From the NCBI RefSeq assembly GCF_000485595.1, contig NW_014578213.1, forward strand, positions 7,838-56,569: DNA of 48,732 bases. The letters run 5' to 3'. Below are positions 28,016 through 48,560 of the stretch, one piece after another (position 1 is the first letter of the stretch; each line of letters begins with the position of its first letter). Both the position numbers and the translations under genes were made by a program. The notes under the pieces were generated by a model. It had not been told where the DNA came from, did not search any database, and worked only from the letters and a program-made list of their open reading frames with translations. This DNA is from Priapulus caudatus. Taxonomy: Eukaryota > Priapulida > Priapulimorpha > Priapulimorphida > Priapulidae.

Positions 28016-30816
28016 CAGTGCTCGAAATAAGCGTTGTCCGGTTGTCCGAGACAACCAGAATTTGCGCCGGGACAACCTAACCAGTCTGAGACATTGTCCG
28101 CGTGGACAACCAAGTAAAAAAGGTGACGAAAAACGCACTTTATTTATGTTTTTCTCAGGGGTTCTCCAAGAGCACTTATAGGCCTGGCGGCCCGCCATTA
28201 ATCTATGGTGTGGGAAAGCGCGCATACTAGCTGCTATTTCCAACACTGGTATATGTCAGGTTTTCTGATTTATGAGAGGTGAAGTCGATTTGGAGACCAG
28301 CAAACCAGCAAGTTCACCCTACATTTTGGTATTTTATTCCATTATTATTTTGAATTTTCCGATGGCTTTGCCATGCAAACAAACAACAGTGGGATTCATG
28401 TTGATCCGAAAGTTAAAAAAAAGAGAATTGTCGTAGGCAGAATGAAGGCTGTACATGTACTCAAAAGTGGCCCAATACCATCTCCTGCCATCTACATTTT
28501 CAAAAATTTTGTGGGGGAGAACCCCATAACCCCCGCTTGTTTTCACCCCCCGAAAGATCCTAGATCCGCACTGAACAATTACATATCTTGGGAGCAAGAG
28601 AAACAATGTAACAAAAATGTCGCACTTTTCGGTCGACACCCAAAACAAACGTTTTGCCCATGAGAAGGTAGAAGGAGCCGATAGGTCGTGTGGAGAGGGA
28701 GGTGGCAGGAGCATATAAATATTAAAAGGCCTCCTAGTGATGAAAATAGTTACATATATCAAAAGTACACTATGTTAGTGTACAACTACTGCAGACAATT
28801 TACAGGTTGATATGGTTTTCGAGCGTGTATGAAAAAAATATTTTTGATGTTACAATGTAAAGAATTTGCAAAACTGCGCTGGACAAACTAAGCCGCACAA
28901 CTCCCGCCAGCTCGCCTGGAACGGCAAGAAGCCCCCCTAGATCTTTTCTCGCCAAGTGAGTTAGCCCTGTGACCGTTCAGGCTAGCACGCGCGTCTTGTA
29001 CATGTTGCCAAGCGGTGTAACATGGAGACCTGAATGTGAACAGCGATTCAGAGTCCGTCTCTAGACTTGATCAGTTTACGTAGCTACGGAGATAAACAGT
29101 ACAATCAGCAATTGAATAAAGATGAAATGAAGTACGATAATTAGAAATCGGACAGTGCTTAACCATCTGGTTCGAGCAGATAGTTGTATTCAAGCCTGCA
29201 CGTACATGTTTGAACGCTTGCAACGATTCCGGCTAGCCACAGAGCTGTGCAGAGGATTGTTTATACACAGCGGACGGAAATGGATATTCTAATCCTGGCA
29301 ATTACGATTTCTTGGAGCTTAACCAGCGCATAGTTTAAGGCAACCGTGCCAAGAACGCGGTGATGCCCTTGTGCCGTTCCAGTTGCCAGATGTTCAAGGC
29401 GAACGTCGGAACCATGCAGAAGCGATAGACTGCTGAATCGCTGAGTTATAGCACTGCTCGAGTATTTTTCATCATTGTAGTACTAGGCGGATGTACATAA
29501 TCAGCGAGCGTACTAAGGACCTTACTGACCATTAATACGGCTCCTGACAATAAATTAGAAAGTTTTGCTTTTCAGGTACAAGCTAAATACGGCATAGCAG
29601 GTTTTTCTCCAACCAGATAATTCAACTGTTCAGATTTTCCCATTCTACAGTACTGTCTAAATTTTCTAAATTAGAAGTAGGCCTCAAGTATACAGTTAGG
29701 CCTTGATAAACTGAACCGAACACGCAAGCCTGACAAATCAGTCCAACATCAAGGTAAATCGTAATTTAGCGTACCAGGTAGTAAGAAATTATGAACCAGA
29801 CTGTAATACGTAGATTTATGACACACATGATAATCAGTAACAATGTTGATTTCCACAGTATGTAATGTGCATTTCAGTACTTGTTAAATCGCTTAAGAAA
29901 CTCAGTAGTATACAAGTCACGAGAATATATACATCATCATAATGCAGGTAATGTTTAACCCTGAGGGTCAGGCTGTCCTGTACGTAAAACTAACCGCGGG
30001 ATCCACGAAAACAGGAAAGTAGCAACACACAAAGCTATTGCGTATCATGTGAGCAGGATTGGCATGAAGACTGAGTAAAGCAAGACTTGATCATGGTTGG
30101 AACCAGATTTTATTGTCCTGAGTATTAATGTGGTTTAAATTCCCGGTAGTAATTCTACAATGCATATCAATTACTAATATATATATATATGCATGCTACA
30201 TGGATGAATTATTATTTTTTATTTTTATGATGGCACGTGGAATGTTTATGCCCAATATAAGTTACAGGAGAATAGCTCTTTGTGCTCACTTGCACTGAAT
30301 GCAGGCTTTTGCTGTGCGCGACACACGCGGGGAAACCTAGCCTGGACGTAACAGGCCGTTTTCACACCTGGTGGCCGGTTTGGCAGACATTAAATTATTT
30401 TAACATTCATAGACCCCAACAATCAAGCACGTGCTTTAAAATATCACAGAGCACGCAACCACAATATTACGACACTGCTTTCGTTATTTACGTCCGGCTT
30501 CCCGATACTACCGCTTCAAATAATTGATAAACAATTTGACAGCTCTTAGAGATACTTCACTAATAGAAGCCTTTAAGTCATCCCACTATTTTTGACGGCA
30601 GCTGTGTGTTTTTGGCCCCCCCTTGGTTAACAAAATCTGGCCTACAACACTGTTTTGGGGCTGTTTTGTACCCATATTATATGTGATGACAAATAGGAGA
30701 TATTTGGGATATATATTTTTTGGGCACAACCAGAAATTGTTGCGGACAACCCGATTTGATGCCTGGGTTGTCCCCGCAGGACAACCACATTTTTTTTTTT
30801 CTTATTTCGAGCACTG
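28016..30816. mobile_element. 2.8-kb element with CAGTGCTCGAAATAAG terminal inverted repeats
   Basis: The left tip CAGTGCTCGAAATAAG is matched by CTTATTTCGAGCACTG at the right. Inside each tip, repeats of TTGTCC / GGACAACC and CAACCAGAA(T/A)TT continue the inverted symmetry. CAGNG tips are seen in hAT-type elements, but no transposase and no clean target duplication are visible, so the superfamily is open. The interior holds another degraded repeat around 28330-28760 and AT-rich sequence; no gene is recognised. Confidence 0.65.
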
Positions 30817-31274
30817 CATATGCTATCGTGCCGTATACCCCTGCTACACGTGGCGAATCGGCGGCAGCGCGTTCCACAGCGTGTCGCAGCAGAAATGGAC
30901 ATTCGATTCTGTGGCCTGTGTGAAAATCATCCCCACAAACGTCTGTTGATATTTTCTTCCACGTGTGGAAGATTGAACAGCGTCTGCGGAGTGGCCTGTG
31001 TAAAGTTCCACACTTTCTCTATAAACTTGAACGTGTTTTAATCGTGACATTTCGACGTGTTTTTACGTTGCTCTTCCTGTTTCGCCGTGAACACATGTGT
31101 GGTGAAGCTGTGTGTGTGCGTGTGTGTGTGTGTGTGTGACATTTTTCTTCTTCCTTTGGTTCAGGTTGTCCAAGTTTCACTATTTATTTTTAAGAAAGGC
31201 GGGTACGTAATACTCGTGATACGTATTGTATCGTGACCCTAGGTATCGATACACTCTATGGCAGCAGGGCGAAA

Positions 31275-31501
31275 AAATTATTTTTCAGGGGGCTATCTTT
31301 TCAAGCTCGCGTGCATGAAAATAGCACTCTAAAATTTGGTTTGCCTTGAACTCTATGCAAATTTACGGGGGCTCTTTTTGGCATTTCGGGGGCTAAATCG
31401 CCCCGATCCCCCGTGTATTTTTTTCCACTGACTTGCAGGATGATGACTGAAAACTCTCTGTAATTTGTGCATGGGTATGAAGATATTGGGTAAAAATGTT
31501 A
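31275..31501. repeat. Left copy of direct duplication, ending at the assembly gap
   Basis: From TTTTTCAGGGGGCTATCTTT to GGGTAAAAATGTTA. Nearly the same sequence recurs at about 31831-32055. The left copy stops exactly where the N run begins. Confidence 0.92.
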
Positions 31502-31511
31502 NNNNNNNNNN
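31502..31511. other. Assembly gap (10 N)
   Basis: Ten N characters separate the left duplicate from the CCTG-rich tandem repeat. Confidence 1.
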
Positions 31512-31750
31512 CCGCCGCCTGCCTGCCTCCCTGTCTGTCTGTCTGTTTATTGCCTGCCTGCCTACCTGCCTGCCTGCCTGCCTTCCTGCCGCCGCCTGCC
31601 TGCCTCCCTGTCTGTCTGTCTGTTTATTGCCTGCCTGCCTACCTGCCTGCCTGCCTGCCTTCCTGCCGCCGCCTGCCTGCCTCCCTGTCTGTCTGTCTGT
31701 TTATTGCCTGCCTGCCTACCTGCCTGCCTGCCTGCCTACCTGCCTGCGTG

Positions 31751-31786
<36 letters not shown>

Positions 31787-31788
31787 CC
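31512..31788. repeat. CCTG-rich tandem repeat, 77-bp higher-order unit
   Basis: Three higher-order units start at 31512, 31589 and 31666 (77-bp period). Each runs CCGCCGCCTGCCTGCCTCCC, then TGTCTG repeats, TTTATTG, and CCTGCCTGCCTACCTGCC. Pure CCTG units close the array. Long Leu/Pro/Cys open frames here are artefacts. Confidence 0.95.
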
Positions 31789-31830
31789 AGGATGAGAGTT
31801 GAGGGAGTAACTAGCAGGGAAAAAATTTTA

Positions 31831-32055
31831 ATTTATTTTTCAGGGGGCTACTTTTCAAGCTCGCGTGCATGAAAATAGCACTCTAAAATTTGGTTTGCAT
31901 TGAACTCTATGCAAATTTACGGGGGCTCTTTTTGGCATTTCGGGGGCTAAATCGCCCCGATCCCCCGTGTATTTTTTTCCACTGACTTGCAGGATGATGA
32001 CTGAAAACTCTCTGTAATTTGTGCATGGGTATGAAGATATTGGGTAAAAATGTTA
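31831..32055. repeat. Right copy of direct duplication
   Basis: Matches 31275-31501 almost base for base through GGGTAAAAATGTTA and then runs on into unique sequence. Confidence 0.92.
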
Positions 32056-32201
32056 GGTTAATCCATGTTCATCCCATTATTTTACTCTAACAATAAAGCC
32101 CTGCGACTTCTCCAAGAAATTGAGCTTGTAGGCTATCAACAAGTGGCGTAGTTAATTAGGTTGATTATGTGTAGCATCTAACCCACTACCTGCGATGACA
32201 G

Positions 32202-32546
32202 CAGGGTGCGAAATTAACGGGAGTCCGGAGTCAAATACTCCCTGATTTATTGTCAGACTCCCTGATTTGACATATATGCAGGAGTCCGTGTGACTCCCTG
32301 AAAATTCTGCCATACTAATTAGTTCGTTCCAGAGCACGGCCTCGCGGAATTACTGTATTTTTCAGCTAATGTCCAACGAAAATTTGGCAGAAGTGCAACC
32401 GCATGAATCTTAAAAATAAGCACATGCGTTATTGTAAATATCCTTAATTTTGAACCTCAGACTGCGCACTCCCTCATTTTGCCGCGGACGCCCTCTTTTT
32501 GAGCGTAGGGAGTCCTCCCGTGTTGAAAAGTTCATTTCTACCCCTG
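32202..32546. mobile_element. Small MITE with CAGGG(T)GCGAAATTAAC-type ends
   Basis: The left end CAGGGTGCGAAATTAACGGG is matched by the right end, which reads CAGGGGTAGAAATGAAC on the other strand. Inside are several near-repeats of GACTCCCTGA and AGGGAGTCC. Same general tip type as 28016-30816 and 33223-33660. No clear target duplication. Confidence 0.6.
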
Positions 32547-32696
32547 AACAGGGTTCATTTATGAAAAGCCTAAGACCTGTTGAGACATTTTGCATGATTA
32601 CTCAGTAGTGAGTACAACCCAGTATACACAGATGTGCGCAACTGGTTGGTGTTGGTGTTGTAGGTGTAGCTTTGCCCTCCCGTTCTCAATCAGAAA

Positions 32697-40593
<7,897 letters not shown>

Positions 40594-42744
40594 CAGTGAC
40601 AGCAGCGGCTCTGCATTTAGTGCACAGCTTTATTGGCCTGCCAGGTCTACTACGCATTCCATACTGTCTCGAAAGTGTCATGTCAACCAATCGATTTAGG
40701 AACATGCTTCGGGCACTGCTGGGATTTGAGGCGTGGTAGTGGCAGTGGTGTAGGTGTGTGTCGTGTTCATGGTGTCAACGTTTTGATGTATGTAGAGTAA
40801 GTGTGAATGTAATGGAGTGAACAGGGCGTATGCATTAGGAGTAAAGACAGCCAAGAATGAAAATTTATTGTACCACCCACATTTGAAATGTCATTATCTG
40901 TCAATTACCACTGTTAGTTAGTGTCATGTTTGTCACCTAGTACCTATATATGTGTAAAAACCAGTAAACCAGTAACTGGTCTTCCCAGCTTAAAGCCAAG
41001 GAAGATGACAAATTGCATATAAAGAGTAGGCGGTTGAAGTTCATAGCCAGGTGTGTACTCTAATATCTTTGATTTTGTAGTGTGCACCGAAGTTTAGTAT
41101 TGGTTTTAAAAAAATTTGACGTATTGCACATACTAATGAGCATAGTTGCTGTGAACTATTTGAAATCATATTAAATGTTTCCCAAGCTAGGAAGTGGGTG
41201 GTAGCTGGTAATGCCTTTCGGATAATGATTTTGGCGCAAGAAAAGTGAATACAAATGACTCGTAATCATTTTATTAGCTAGCATCACTCGTGTGGACTGT
41301 TCTCAAATGAATGAAGTCCGTGAATCTATCTGGGTTGCTCCGCGCTGGGAGTATGCGTAGAAAATTGTCAGTTTGTGTGTATGATTTTAGAAGTGTTTCT
41401 ATCACTGAAGCAAATAGCAATGAGCATTATTTTTTTTTTAAGAATAACGCATTAGAACAGGAAATCCAAACAGTTTGTTCATGCACCTATATGGGTAAAC
41501 TACTCCCGTGCCCATTATCCCGTGTGTTTGCGTGCAATTCACATGAGAAAAATTGTGTAATTATTGCCAGAGTCACATTTATACGTCACTGATGTGTGTG
41601 TATTTCCACAATTTATTGTGTATGCCTACGCGTTTGTATTTACACTATTATTGTAAGTTGACGGTATGAGCTACGTGGAGATATCTGTCCATTGAAGATG
41701 CGTTTATCTTGTCGATCATCAGTGCTAAATAGCACTTGGTGTTGACACTTGTCGTCGGTCACCGGTAGTTTTGGTTTCATTTTCTATGATCATTTCTTTT
41801 TTAGCCTGTTTGGTTTCAATAATAAGATCAATTATGTTGAAGCTAACTTATTGAGCTGTGGTCAGTGTGTTGACAGTTGGTGCGGAGTAGTGTTGTGTTG
41901 GGTCACAAGCGTACGTCTTTCTTCTGCTAGCTGCAAATATTGTTATTAAATTGCGCTCCTCCCTCTGCCGCTGGTGACGTGGAACAGGACATTATTGGAA
42001 ACGACATGAAACGTGATTTTATTTTAACGTGTATAGTATTTTGTATAGAGAGTTACTCTTCGGGCGCCAAGGGTGGCCGCAAGTCTTCAACTACTACTCG
42101 TGTATGGATCATATTTACGATACATCCGAATAAATCATGAGAATACAAGTTTCATTTACAGTCAACACGACGCAACATTGCTGGTTTTAATGTACCGTGA
42201 GTTCGAGTCGTGCCTCCTTATGTCCTTTGTCTCTCGATGGACTCGACTGTACTTCCTAAAAGCTTCCAGAGTGTTATGCGCCGTGTGGTATATGCGTGCT
42301 TGTATGAACCCCACCTTCCGATCCGTTGTAGTCGGTGACTCCCATGCTCCTCTCGTTGTACCGTGTAGGCGTTTTCATTTAGTTGTATTTTGTGACACGT
42401 TCCTTACTTTATCCCCGTTCGATCTCATCCCGTGATTTGTTTTTCATGTTGAGTTCCTCCACGTTCATTGAAACCTTTATTAAACACTGTGGAAAGATGC
42501 CGCCTGTTTGTGTGTCAAATATTGTGTGATACTTTTATCGGTGTAACCCTGTCTAACTACCTGCCTGTCTGTCTGCCTGCCTGCCTGCCTTCATTCGCCG
42601 CCTCTTACCTTATTGGTTGTTACTGCGTTTCGCGGCTTATTGAACTCATTTCTTTCACTGAAAATATCTGCACAAACCACCTTTCGTTTAAGCATAAGGT
42701 CGATATATAGTATTGCATCTGATATTTTCACCTACGGTATGCTA
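40594..42744. other. PCBP 3' untranslated region and downstream flank
   Basis: Sequence after the PCBP stop is T- and GT-rich with no frame resembling a protein family. A short CCTGCCTGTCTG run lies at about 42561-42590. The transcript end cannot be placed with confidence. Confidence 0.5.
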
Positions 42745-42747
42745 TAT

Positions 42748-42795
42748 TATCAGGAGTCTATCTATCTATCTATCAATATTGATAGACTCCTGATA
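42748..42795. repeat. Palindrome of the TATCAGGAGT family, second copy
   Basis: TATCAGGAGTCTATC, three further TATC units, AATATT and GATAGACTCCTGATA. Same palindrome as 11405-11440 but with the left arm expanded by 12 bases of TATC. Confidence 0.88.
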
Positions 42796-43509
42796 TTATA
42801 CAACTCAGCAGAATAACCTTTATTATGTACTAAAAATGCTGATAGTGAGAAGGACGTATGAAATATGGCGTTATCCTTATAATTACGTCTGTGACTCTCT
42901 GTTTTGAATGCATAACACCGGTTCTATGTCATTTACCTTTGGCGCTACGCAGCCGACGTGGCAACGTCATTATCGCCAAACATACGCATAGGGAGGAAGA
43001 GTTGGCGTGCGTACGGTGTATATACTTGTGTGTTACATCAGGGGCCTCATTTAATTTCATAGTGCCCTAAAAAATTTCATCCCAATTTTTTTAGGGCTAG
43101 TTTTTCTAATATAGATTTACTTATACAGTGTATATATATTAATTCGTTATAAAAACCTAGAAATGGGCAGAGGCGAGCGAAGGAGGGGCGAACCGAATCT
43201 GATAAATTTTTGTTGTTCAATCCGATAAATTAAATTTCACTGTAGGATGACTTGAAATATAATTTTCGGCTAAAAATTTGGAATTCCATCTTGCATTCTA
43301 GACATCAAAATTACTGCTCAGATGCACCAATTTAAAAAAAAAACATCTTGTGGGAGGTCCCCGAAACCTCCCCCTAAGTGGCCTTCGGCAGCCTTTTAAA
43401 ACACCAGCAAAATTAAGCAGGAGAAAGTGCTCTTTATTTCTTCCTGGACACCTCCTTTTCCAAAATCCTGGATCCGCCCTGGAGCATTTGAATGACATTT
43501 ACAGTAAAT

Positions 43510-43800
43510 TATTACTAACTAGAGCACTCGGAGAGCACAGACCTCTGCCAAGGCAGCTGAATTCTCTCAATGCGGAATTTTTTATTAATTAAATAATTAA
43601 TTGGATCCGGATTAGTGCGAGCGTGCAGGTGGGGGAGGACTGGAGTGCAACCAAAGATCATATACAATTGTATACATATATACATCATATACATTGTATA
43701 TGATCTTTGGTGCAACCAACACTCAAACCAGAGCACTGCTCAAACATTCGTTGGTGAAAACATAACCTCCGCCACGCCCCTGGCGGAGGTAATAATAGGC
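43510..43800. repeat. Hairpin-rich repeat block
   Basis: ACCAAAGATCATATACAATT near 43649 pairs with the reverse strand of TGTATATGATCTTTGGT near 43696. A second hairpin, ACCTCCGCCA / TGGCGGAGGT with a CGCCCC loop, lies at about 43763-43788. Upstream, AGAGCACTCGGAGAGCACAG resembles transposon-terminal sequence. No gene. Confidence 0.65.
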
Positions 43801-44329
43801 GGAAAATTTCTGACTGGTGGTAAATACATTTCGTGTTTAATTACCATCATTTTATTATTGAAACGTTCCAAGTGCCTGTGGATGTGTGCAATCACCATAG
43901 GCAAAGTCAATCACATGCAAGCGCCCGCCTGTAAAAAGAAGCCGGCTTCAGAAGAGCCTTTCAAGCCAGTTTGATCTATACTGATGCCTGGTGCAGCCAA
44001 ACTAGTGACGTCATGGGAAACGATAGATCTATGACGAATACACAACTCGAAACAAGAATCGAAAGTCGCTGATCTACTATTACTATTAGTATACAAGCTA
44101 CAGCCTACTAATAATATTATACTATATTATAGTATATGTAGTTAGTTAGAAAACATTGCTAGGATCTTACCTACAGGCTGTATTCAAAAATCGGTAAGTA
44201 AATCATTACCGGCGATGACAGTGAATGAGTGACAGTAGACGAGTTACTCCGAGTTTCCTCTCACCGACGATTTTGGTGGATTTGGTGTGGTCATTGGTCA
44301 GAGGAAACTCGTACCAAGTATTGCTCGTA

Positions 44330-44596
44330 GGGTCTATGTCCCCCAGGGTACTGCCGGAACGTACCCTGGGTACCGTCCGGTATACCGGAACGTACCCTGG
44401 TAAGTATCTAGCTGATATGGTTAGGGATATGGTTAGAGTTAGGGAGTAGGCGTAGGCGACTCCCTAGACTCGTTAGTGGAGTAGGCGAGGTATGGTCCGG
44501 CATATTAGATTGTAGTATTTAGTGCCAGGGTACATTCCGGTATACCGGACCGTATCCAGGGTACGTTCCGGCAGTATCCTGGGGGACATAGACCCC
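44330..44596. mobile_element. Complete GGGTCTATGTCCCC palindromic MITE
   Basis: 267 bp with inverted ends GGGTCTATGTCCCCCAGGGT / (reverse strand) GGGTCTATGTCCCCCAGGAT, continuing as CTGCCGGAACGTACCCTGG and CCGGTATACCGG. The core is GATATGGTTAGGGATATGG, TTAGAGTTAGGGAGTAGG and CTCGTTAGTGGAGTAGGC. Related partial copies are at 22979-23090 and 23567-23745. There is no clear target duplication, and the similarity may extend a few bases further out (GGGCTGAT). Confidence 0.88.
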
Positions 44597-47500
44597 ATCA
44601 GCCCAAGTATTACTTAGTCATTAAGCCAGAGTATCGAGTATCTTATATCTTTACTAGTCTAGACATTCAGCATGAATTTCATGAGATTATCATATTACAA
44701 CATGTCAGACTAGGACTCAAGAGTCAATGTAATGTTTATAATTATATTTCATTTGATAAGAGTATTTATTAGCTCATCTGACGAGAGGTCAGGATGCCAG
44801 CTATGCTAGAAGTCGCAGCGAAGTCCAGGTCCGTGCGTCCGGCCGTCCGTCCGTCAACAGATTGGCACACAAATCTTAACCGCTGACGTACGCGTGTACC
44901 GGATTATTTCGGGACGTCGGGGCGGCATCGTCAAAACTAGTTGGGATGTCGATGAGTGGGGTCCAAAGCGGTTCACAAGGTCAGAGGATGTAAAAAGAAC
45001 GGGAACATTTCCCTCCTTAACTTTAAGGATAGGGAGGCGAAATGCAGAATTGCAGCACCAAATCTTAAACGGCTTCGACCCTAGGCTGTGTGGTCAGTCG
45101 GTGTTATAGCACATGGTATGAAAATTACCATCAGCGTGTGCCGAAATTGGAGGGTCACACGGTCAAAGGTCAACTCGGGGTCACAGCGGCAGAATTTAGC
45201 AGCATTTTTCTGAGCACATGCGTCTGCACGGGACAATTGAAAAACTTTTTTGATTTCAGCGCTGCAGCTAGCGTTTTTTATTGGCTTTATTGAAAGCGAC
45301 ATGAAAAATCTACTTTCTTGCTGACATGCGAACATAGCAGTAAGCCTGCTCAGAGTAACCGCTTTTGACCCTCAAGAGCGAGGGTTAACATGGGATTTGT
45401 TTACTGTTCTGTTAGGAAAGAAAATGACTGCCGAGTTTTGCCTAGTAGAATCCTATACATGCCTGGATGTATGAGGCCTCGGTGTCGCACAGTGAAATTT
45501 CAAAAAGCATAAATTTGGTTGAAGAAGCGTTTATGCTCCTTTAAATCGGTATAATTCTATTGGCCATTCTGTACTGTCAGTATGTTACATGTAACGTATG
45601 CCACGCCAGCTGGGCCACTGCCCAGTGCATGTGGCTGGTGGTTACTGCTGTTCAGTTTGTTGCCTGCGTTAATCTGCGTGTTACAGGTGGCCAGCTGCTC
45701 TTATTGCCAGTACGTAGGCTTGCGGTAGGCTAAATGGGCATGAGTGCTTACCTATTAAAATGTCTTTTTGCAAATTAGTTGCTTGCTACTACGTACGCAT
45801 GGGAGCTTCCATCTTTAATCTGAAGACACTTAAAACGTACGCGCCATCTCGTTGGCAACTTTCATAACGATGCCCAACGAAAATTCCTTTTTGAGCAATG
45901 CCGTTCCTGTGCTTCCTTTGCATTCCACTGCTTTCGGCTGTGTTGTGAACACATTTGGCGGTACTAACGAGCGGTTTACTGAGGAATTCCACCCACTCCA
46001 CCACAGAGGGCACCGCGAGTAGACGCTTAGATGCAGCGCGTGTCGCTCCGCAGTCCGGACTTGTTAGTTTTGTAGATCGTCTCGTTCTACTTAACCTGGG
46101 TTAAGCGTCCTTAACAAGCGCGGTTTTTATCATGTAAAAGCCATTCCCTTCAAAAAACTAAAAACCCACGACTGGAAAGTACCCTACTCAGTACTAGTAG
46201 TAGCAGGCAGCTAAGATAATATAGGATCCTGATATTATCTCTACTCCTGGAGTAGTCGATTGAGTACCTATTACAGACCTCCACTACAGTACAGCTCTAA
46301 TAGTAATAGTAGTAATACTATAAAATTAATAAAACCAAATATACTTGTTCATATAATACTAATAGTCTTAGAATAGAAAAAAACAATACTTATTGGCAAT
46401 AGTAAAATGAAAAATATTGCTATATTAATAATGCTGCAGGAACTTTTTTTGTTATAAAAACAATATTAAATTATTCTTCTTTATACTTAAATTTTTATTA
46501 TTATTTAGGTATATTATTATTATTGCTTCAATAAATCTCCAACAGAACTTTCATGGCGATTAAGAAATTGAAAAACTTAGCGATGCTGCGGCCTTCGATT
46601 AACATTAGCCACAAGTGTACCCTCCTCACTTTCTTCACTAGCGCTGGCCCCGTGCAAGAAACGTCATATAAGCAGACGTTCCTATGCGAGTCCAAACCTT
46701 CTAGCCTATCATAAGCGATGTTAACAAAACATTACCCAATATCCTTCCTCAACTTCGGAATGAGTCCTCGTACCGCTGTCTCTGTACAGCCATTACTTAG
46801 AACATATGCGTGCTAATTCCAAGTATGTAATTACGTGCTCAGGGCAGAATATTGAACAAGGTGGGGGCCATTACCCTGTGCTGAACTTCTGATGGGGGGC
46901 ATGATTTTTCCCGCAACTCTCGCCATGTCTTGTATTAGTTCTCGGCGCGGCATGCCATACTTAATGCAAGGGTGGAGTTTGCCAACATTCAAAAGACGGA
47001 AACTCCTTTCCAAATTATCTGATAAATCACTGGGAATACGACCCGGCATAATCACCAGTTAGAAGTGTGGCCATATGTGAGCATACACTAGCATCATTGT
47101 TAACACGTTATATGCAAATGTGGGAATACGCATTGTCCCTTTTTTCTGTGTTTAATTACGAAATTTAACCGTTTGAGTGTGTTTTCAAGCTACTGCGGTT
47201 TATTAGGTGTGGAACGGCTGTCAGGCCTCACTACGACATGAACACGGCGTCGTCTGAGTCTGGACGGGCGTACCATAGCCTTAGATTAAACCGAGTTTCT
47301 AAAACTCGGTCCCTGCCTTTGCACAACACCCTCACCCTGCTTCTCCCCATATTAGAAATATGCTTCACCAGAGTTGGTGGCCCTCATACTAAACAATAAT
47401 CAGAACTGCTTCTAATTTACCTTGTCATTTAGCATAAAGCCTTTAGGAGATGGGCTTCAATGTTAGCAGAGTAGAAATAGTTGGGCTAAAAAAGGATTAT

Positions 47501-47738
47501 CTTTCACTATTTTTAGCAAATAATTAACAAGATAATAAATGTCGCACGGGCTGCATAAACTGACAGAGGAGTGTTATCCTCCGTCAATGCCACCGGAGTG
47601 TTAATCCTAAAGGCCTGTTGGCCACGAAGAAATAGTACTGGGCGGGCTAATGAGGCTATGAACTTAGGCTTAGCAGGGCCGGGGAGTGCTGCAATGATTC
47701 CAATGCTGGCTTCCCTGGCACTATTGGCCATCGAGTAG
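44597..47738. other. Intergenic sequence without recognised genes
   Basis: Scattered frames of 60-84 codons, such as 45789-46013 and 46831-47055 on the minus strand, resemble no family I know and have no convincing splice borders. A 46.2-46.5 kb stretch is very AT-rich. GGATCCTGATATTATC at 46226 with CTCTACTCCTGGAG resembles the TATCAGGAGT family. Confidence 0.5.
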
Positions 47739-48560
47739 GCTAGTGTCACGGTCGGGCCACCGCCAACGGGCTATCTACAGGTGGGAGCTTTAGGTCCTGG
47801 CATCATGCCACCTCCCAATACAGGTTACTTGAAATCTCAAATCTCCCCGCCTCCACTTCCGGCAATAGTGAGTGAGTTATATAACTATCAGGAGTAAAGG
47901 GATAATATAGCGCATCCTATATATAGCGATCTTTAGAGATTAGCGATTTAGATATTATTAGCGTTAGATACTTAGGGTTCCTAGATATTAGATTGTATAT
48001 ATTAGCGTTAGGCATGACTTAGAGCTTAGCGGATTATAGATTATTTAGGATCCCGTATTATCTATCTTGACTCCTGACTAATGATATTGCCAATAGCACA
48101 GATTTGCAGATTTCATAGTCTATGATAATGATTATTATAGAAAAGATATATCCACTTTAATATTTAATTATCCTGGCCGCCCCATTAATCGGCCATTTGC
48201 TTTTTATTTCAGTCTTTACCAGGCGACTTACGACCGCCAGGTTAAAAATTGATCGCGACAAGCTTTGATGTTATGTCCGATAAGTTATTGGATAGGTATC
48301 AAAGACTATTCGTGGAAATACACATCAACCGCTAGAACTTCATCGATCGAATTCAATTGTATGAAAATGATGCATAAGCTGGATATACTGATAATTAATT
48401 ACAATCTGTTTTCAGGTGGTTGGCTGGCGCCTGCTGTCCATCTTTTGTGGCCCCTGGGTGTCCCCGATCAACAGCTTTTTTGGCTTTTTTGTAACTGAAG
48501 GCTCCCTTCAGGAAAAGACTTTCCTTTTTTTTGCATCACAGAAGCAAGCATCAGAGTCAT
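47739..48560 (+). CDS. Two candidate exons of an unidentified gene running off the right end
   Basis: Candidate exon A, 47739-47867 (43 codons, AG before and GTGAGT after), encodes a Pro/Gly-rich stretch containing GPPPTGYLQVGALGPGIMPP and SQISPPPLPAI. Candidate exon B, 48416-48560, follows a strong TCTGTTTTCAG acceptor and ends at GTGAGT. It encodes VVGWRLLSIFCGPWVSPINS and a tail FFASQKQASES. Both start in phase 0, so they can be joined. I do not recognise the protein. GWRLLSIFC is only faintly like the GW.LL..C start of MyTH4 domains, which is not enough for a call. Confidence 0.3.
47884..48085. repeat. Degenerate inverted repeat of the TATCAGGAGT family
   Basis: ACTATCAGGAGT with GGATAATATAGCGCATCC at the left is mirrored by GGATCCCGTATTATCTATC and ACTCCTGACTAATGAT at the right. 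The interior repeats TAGCGTTAG(A/G) and TTAGATATTA. It lies between the two candidate exons at 47739-48560. Confidence 0.55.

Noticed and set aside
31465-31872. Leu/Pro/Cys-rich frames of about 100-135 codons
   Set aside because: They run across the N gap and the CCTG repeat; pure low-complexity artefacts.
43298-43498. Frame containing ADPGF
   Set aside because: This peptide comes from repeat-terminal sequence GGATCCAGGATTTT; no gene structure around it.
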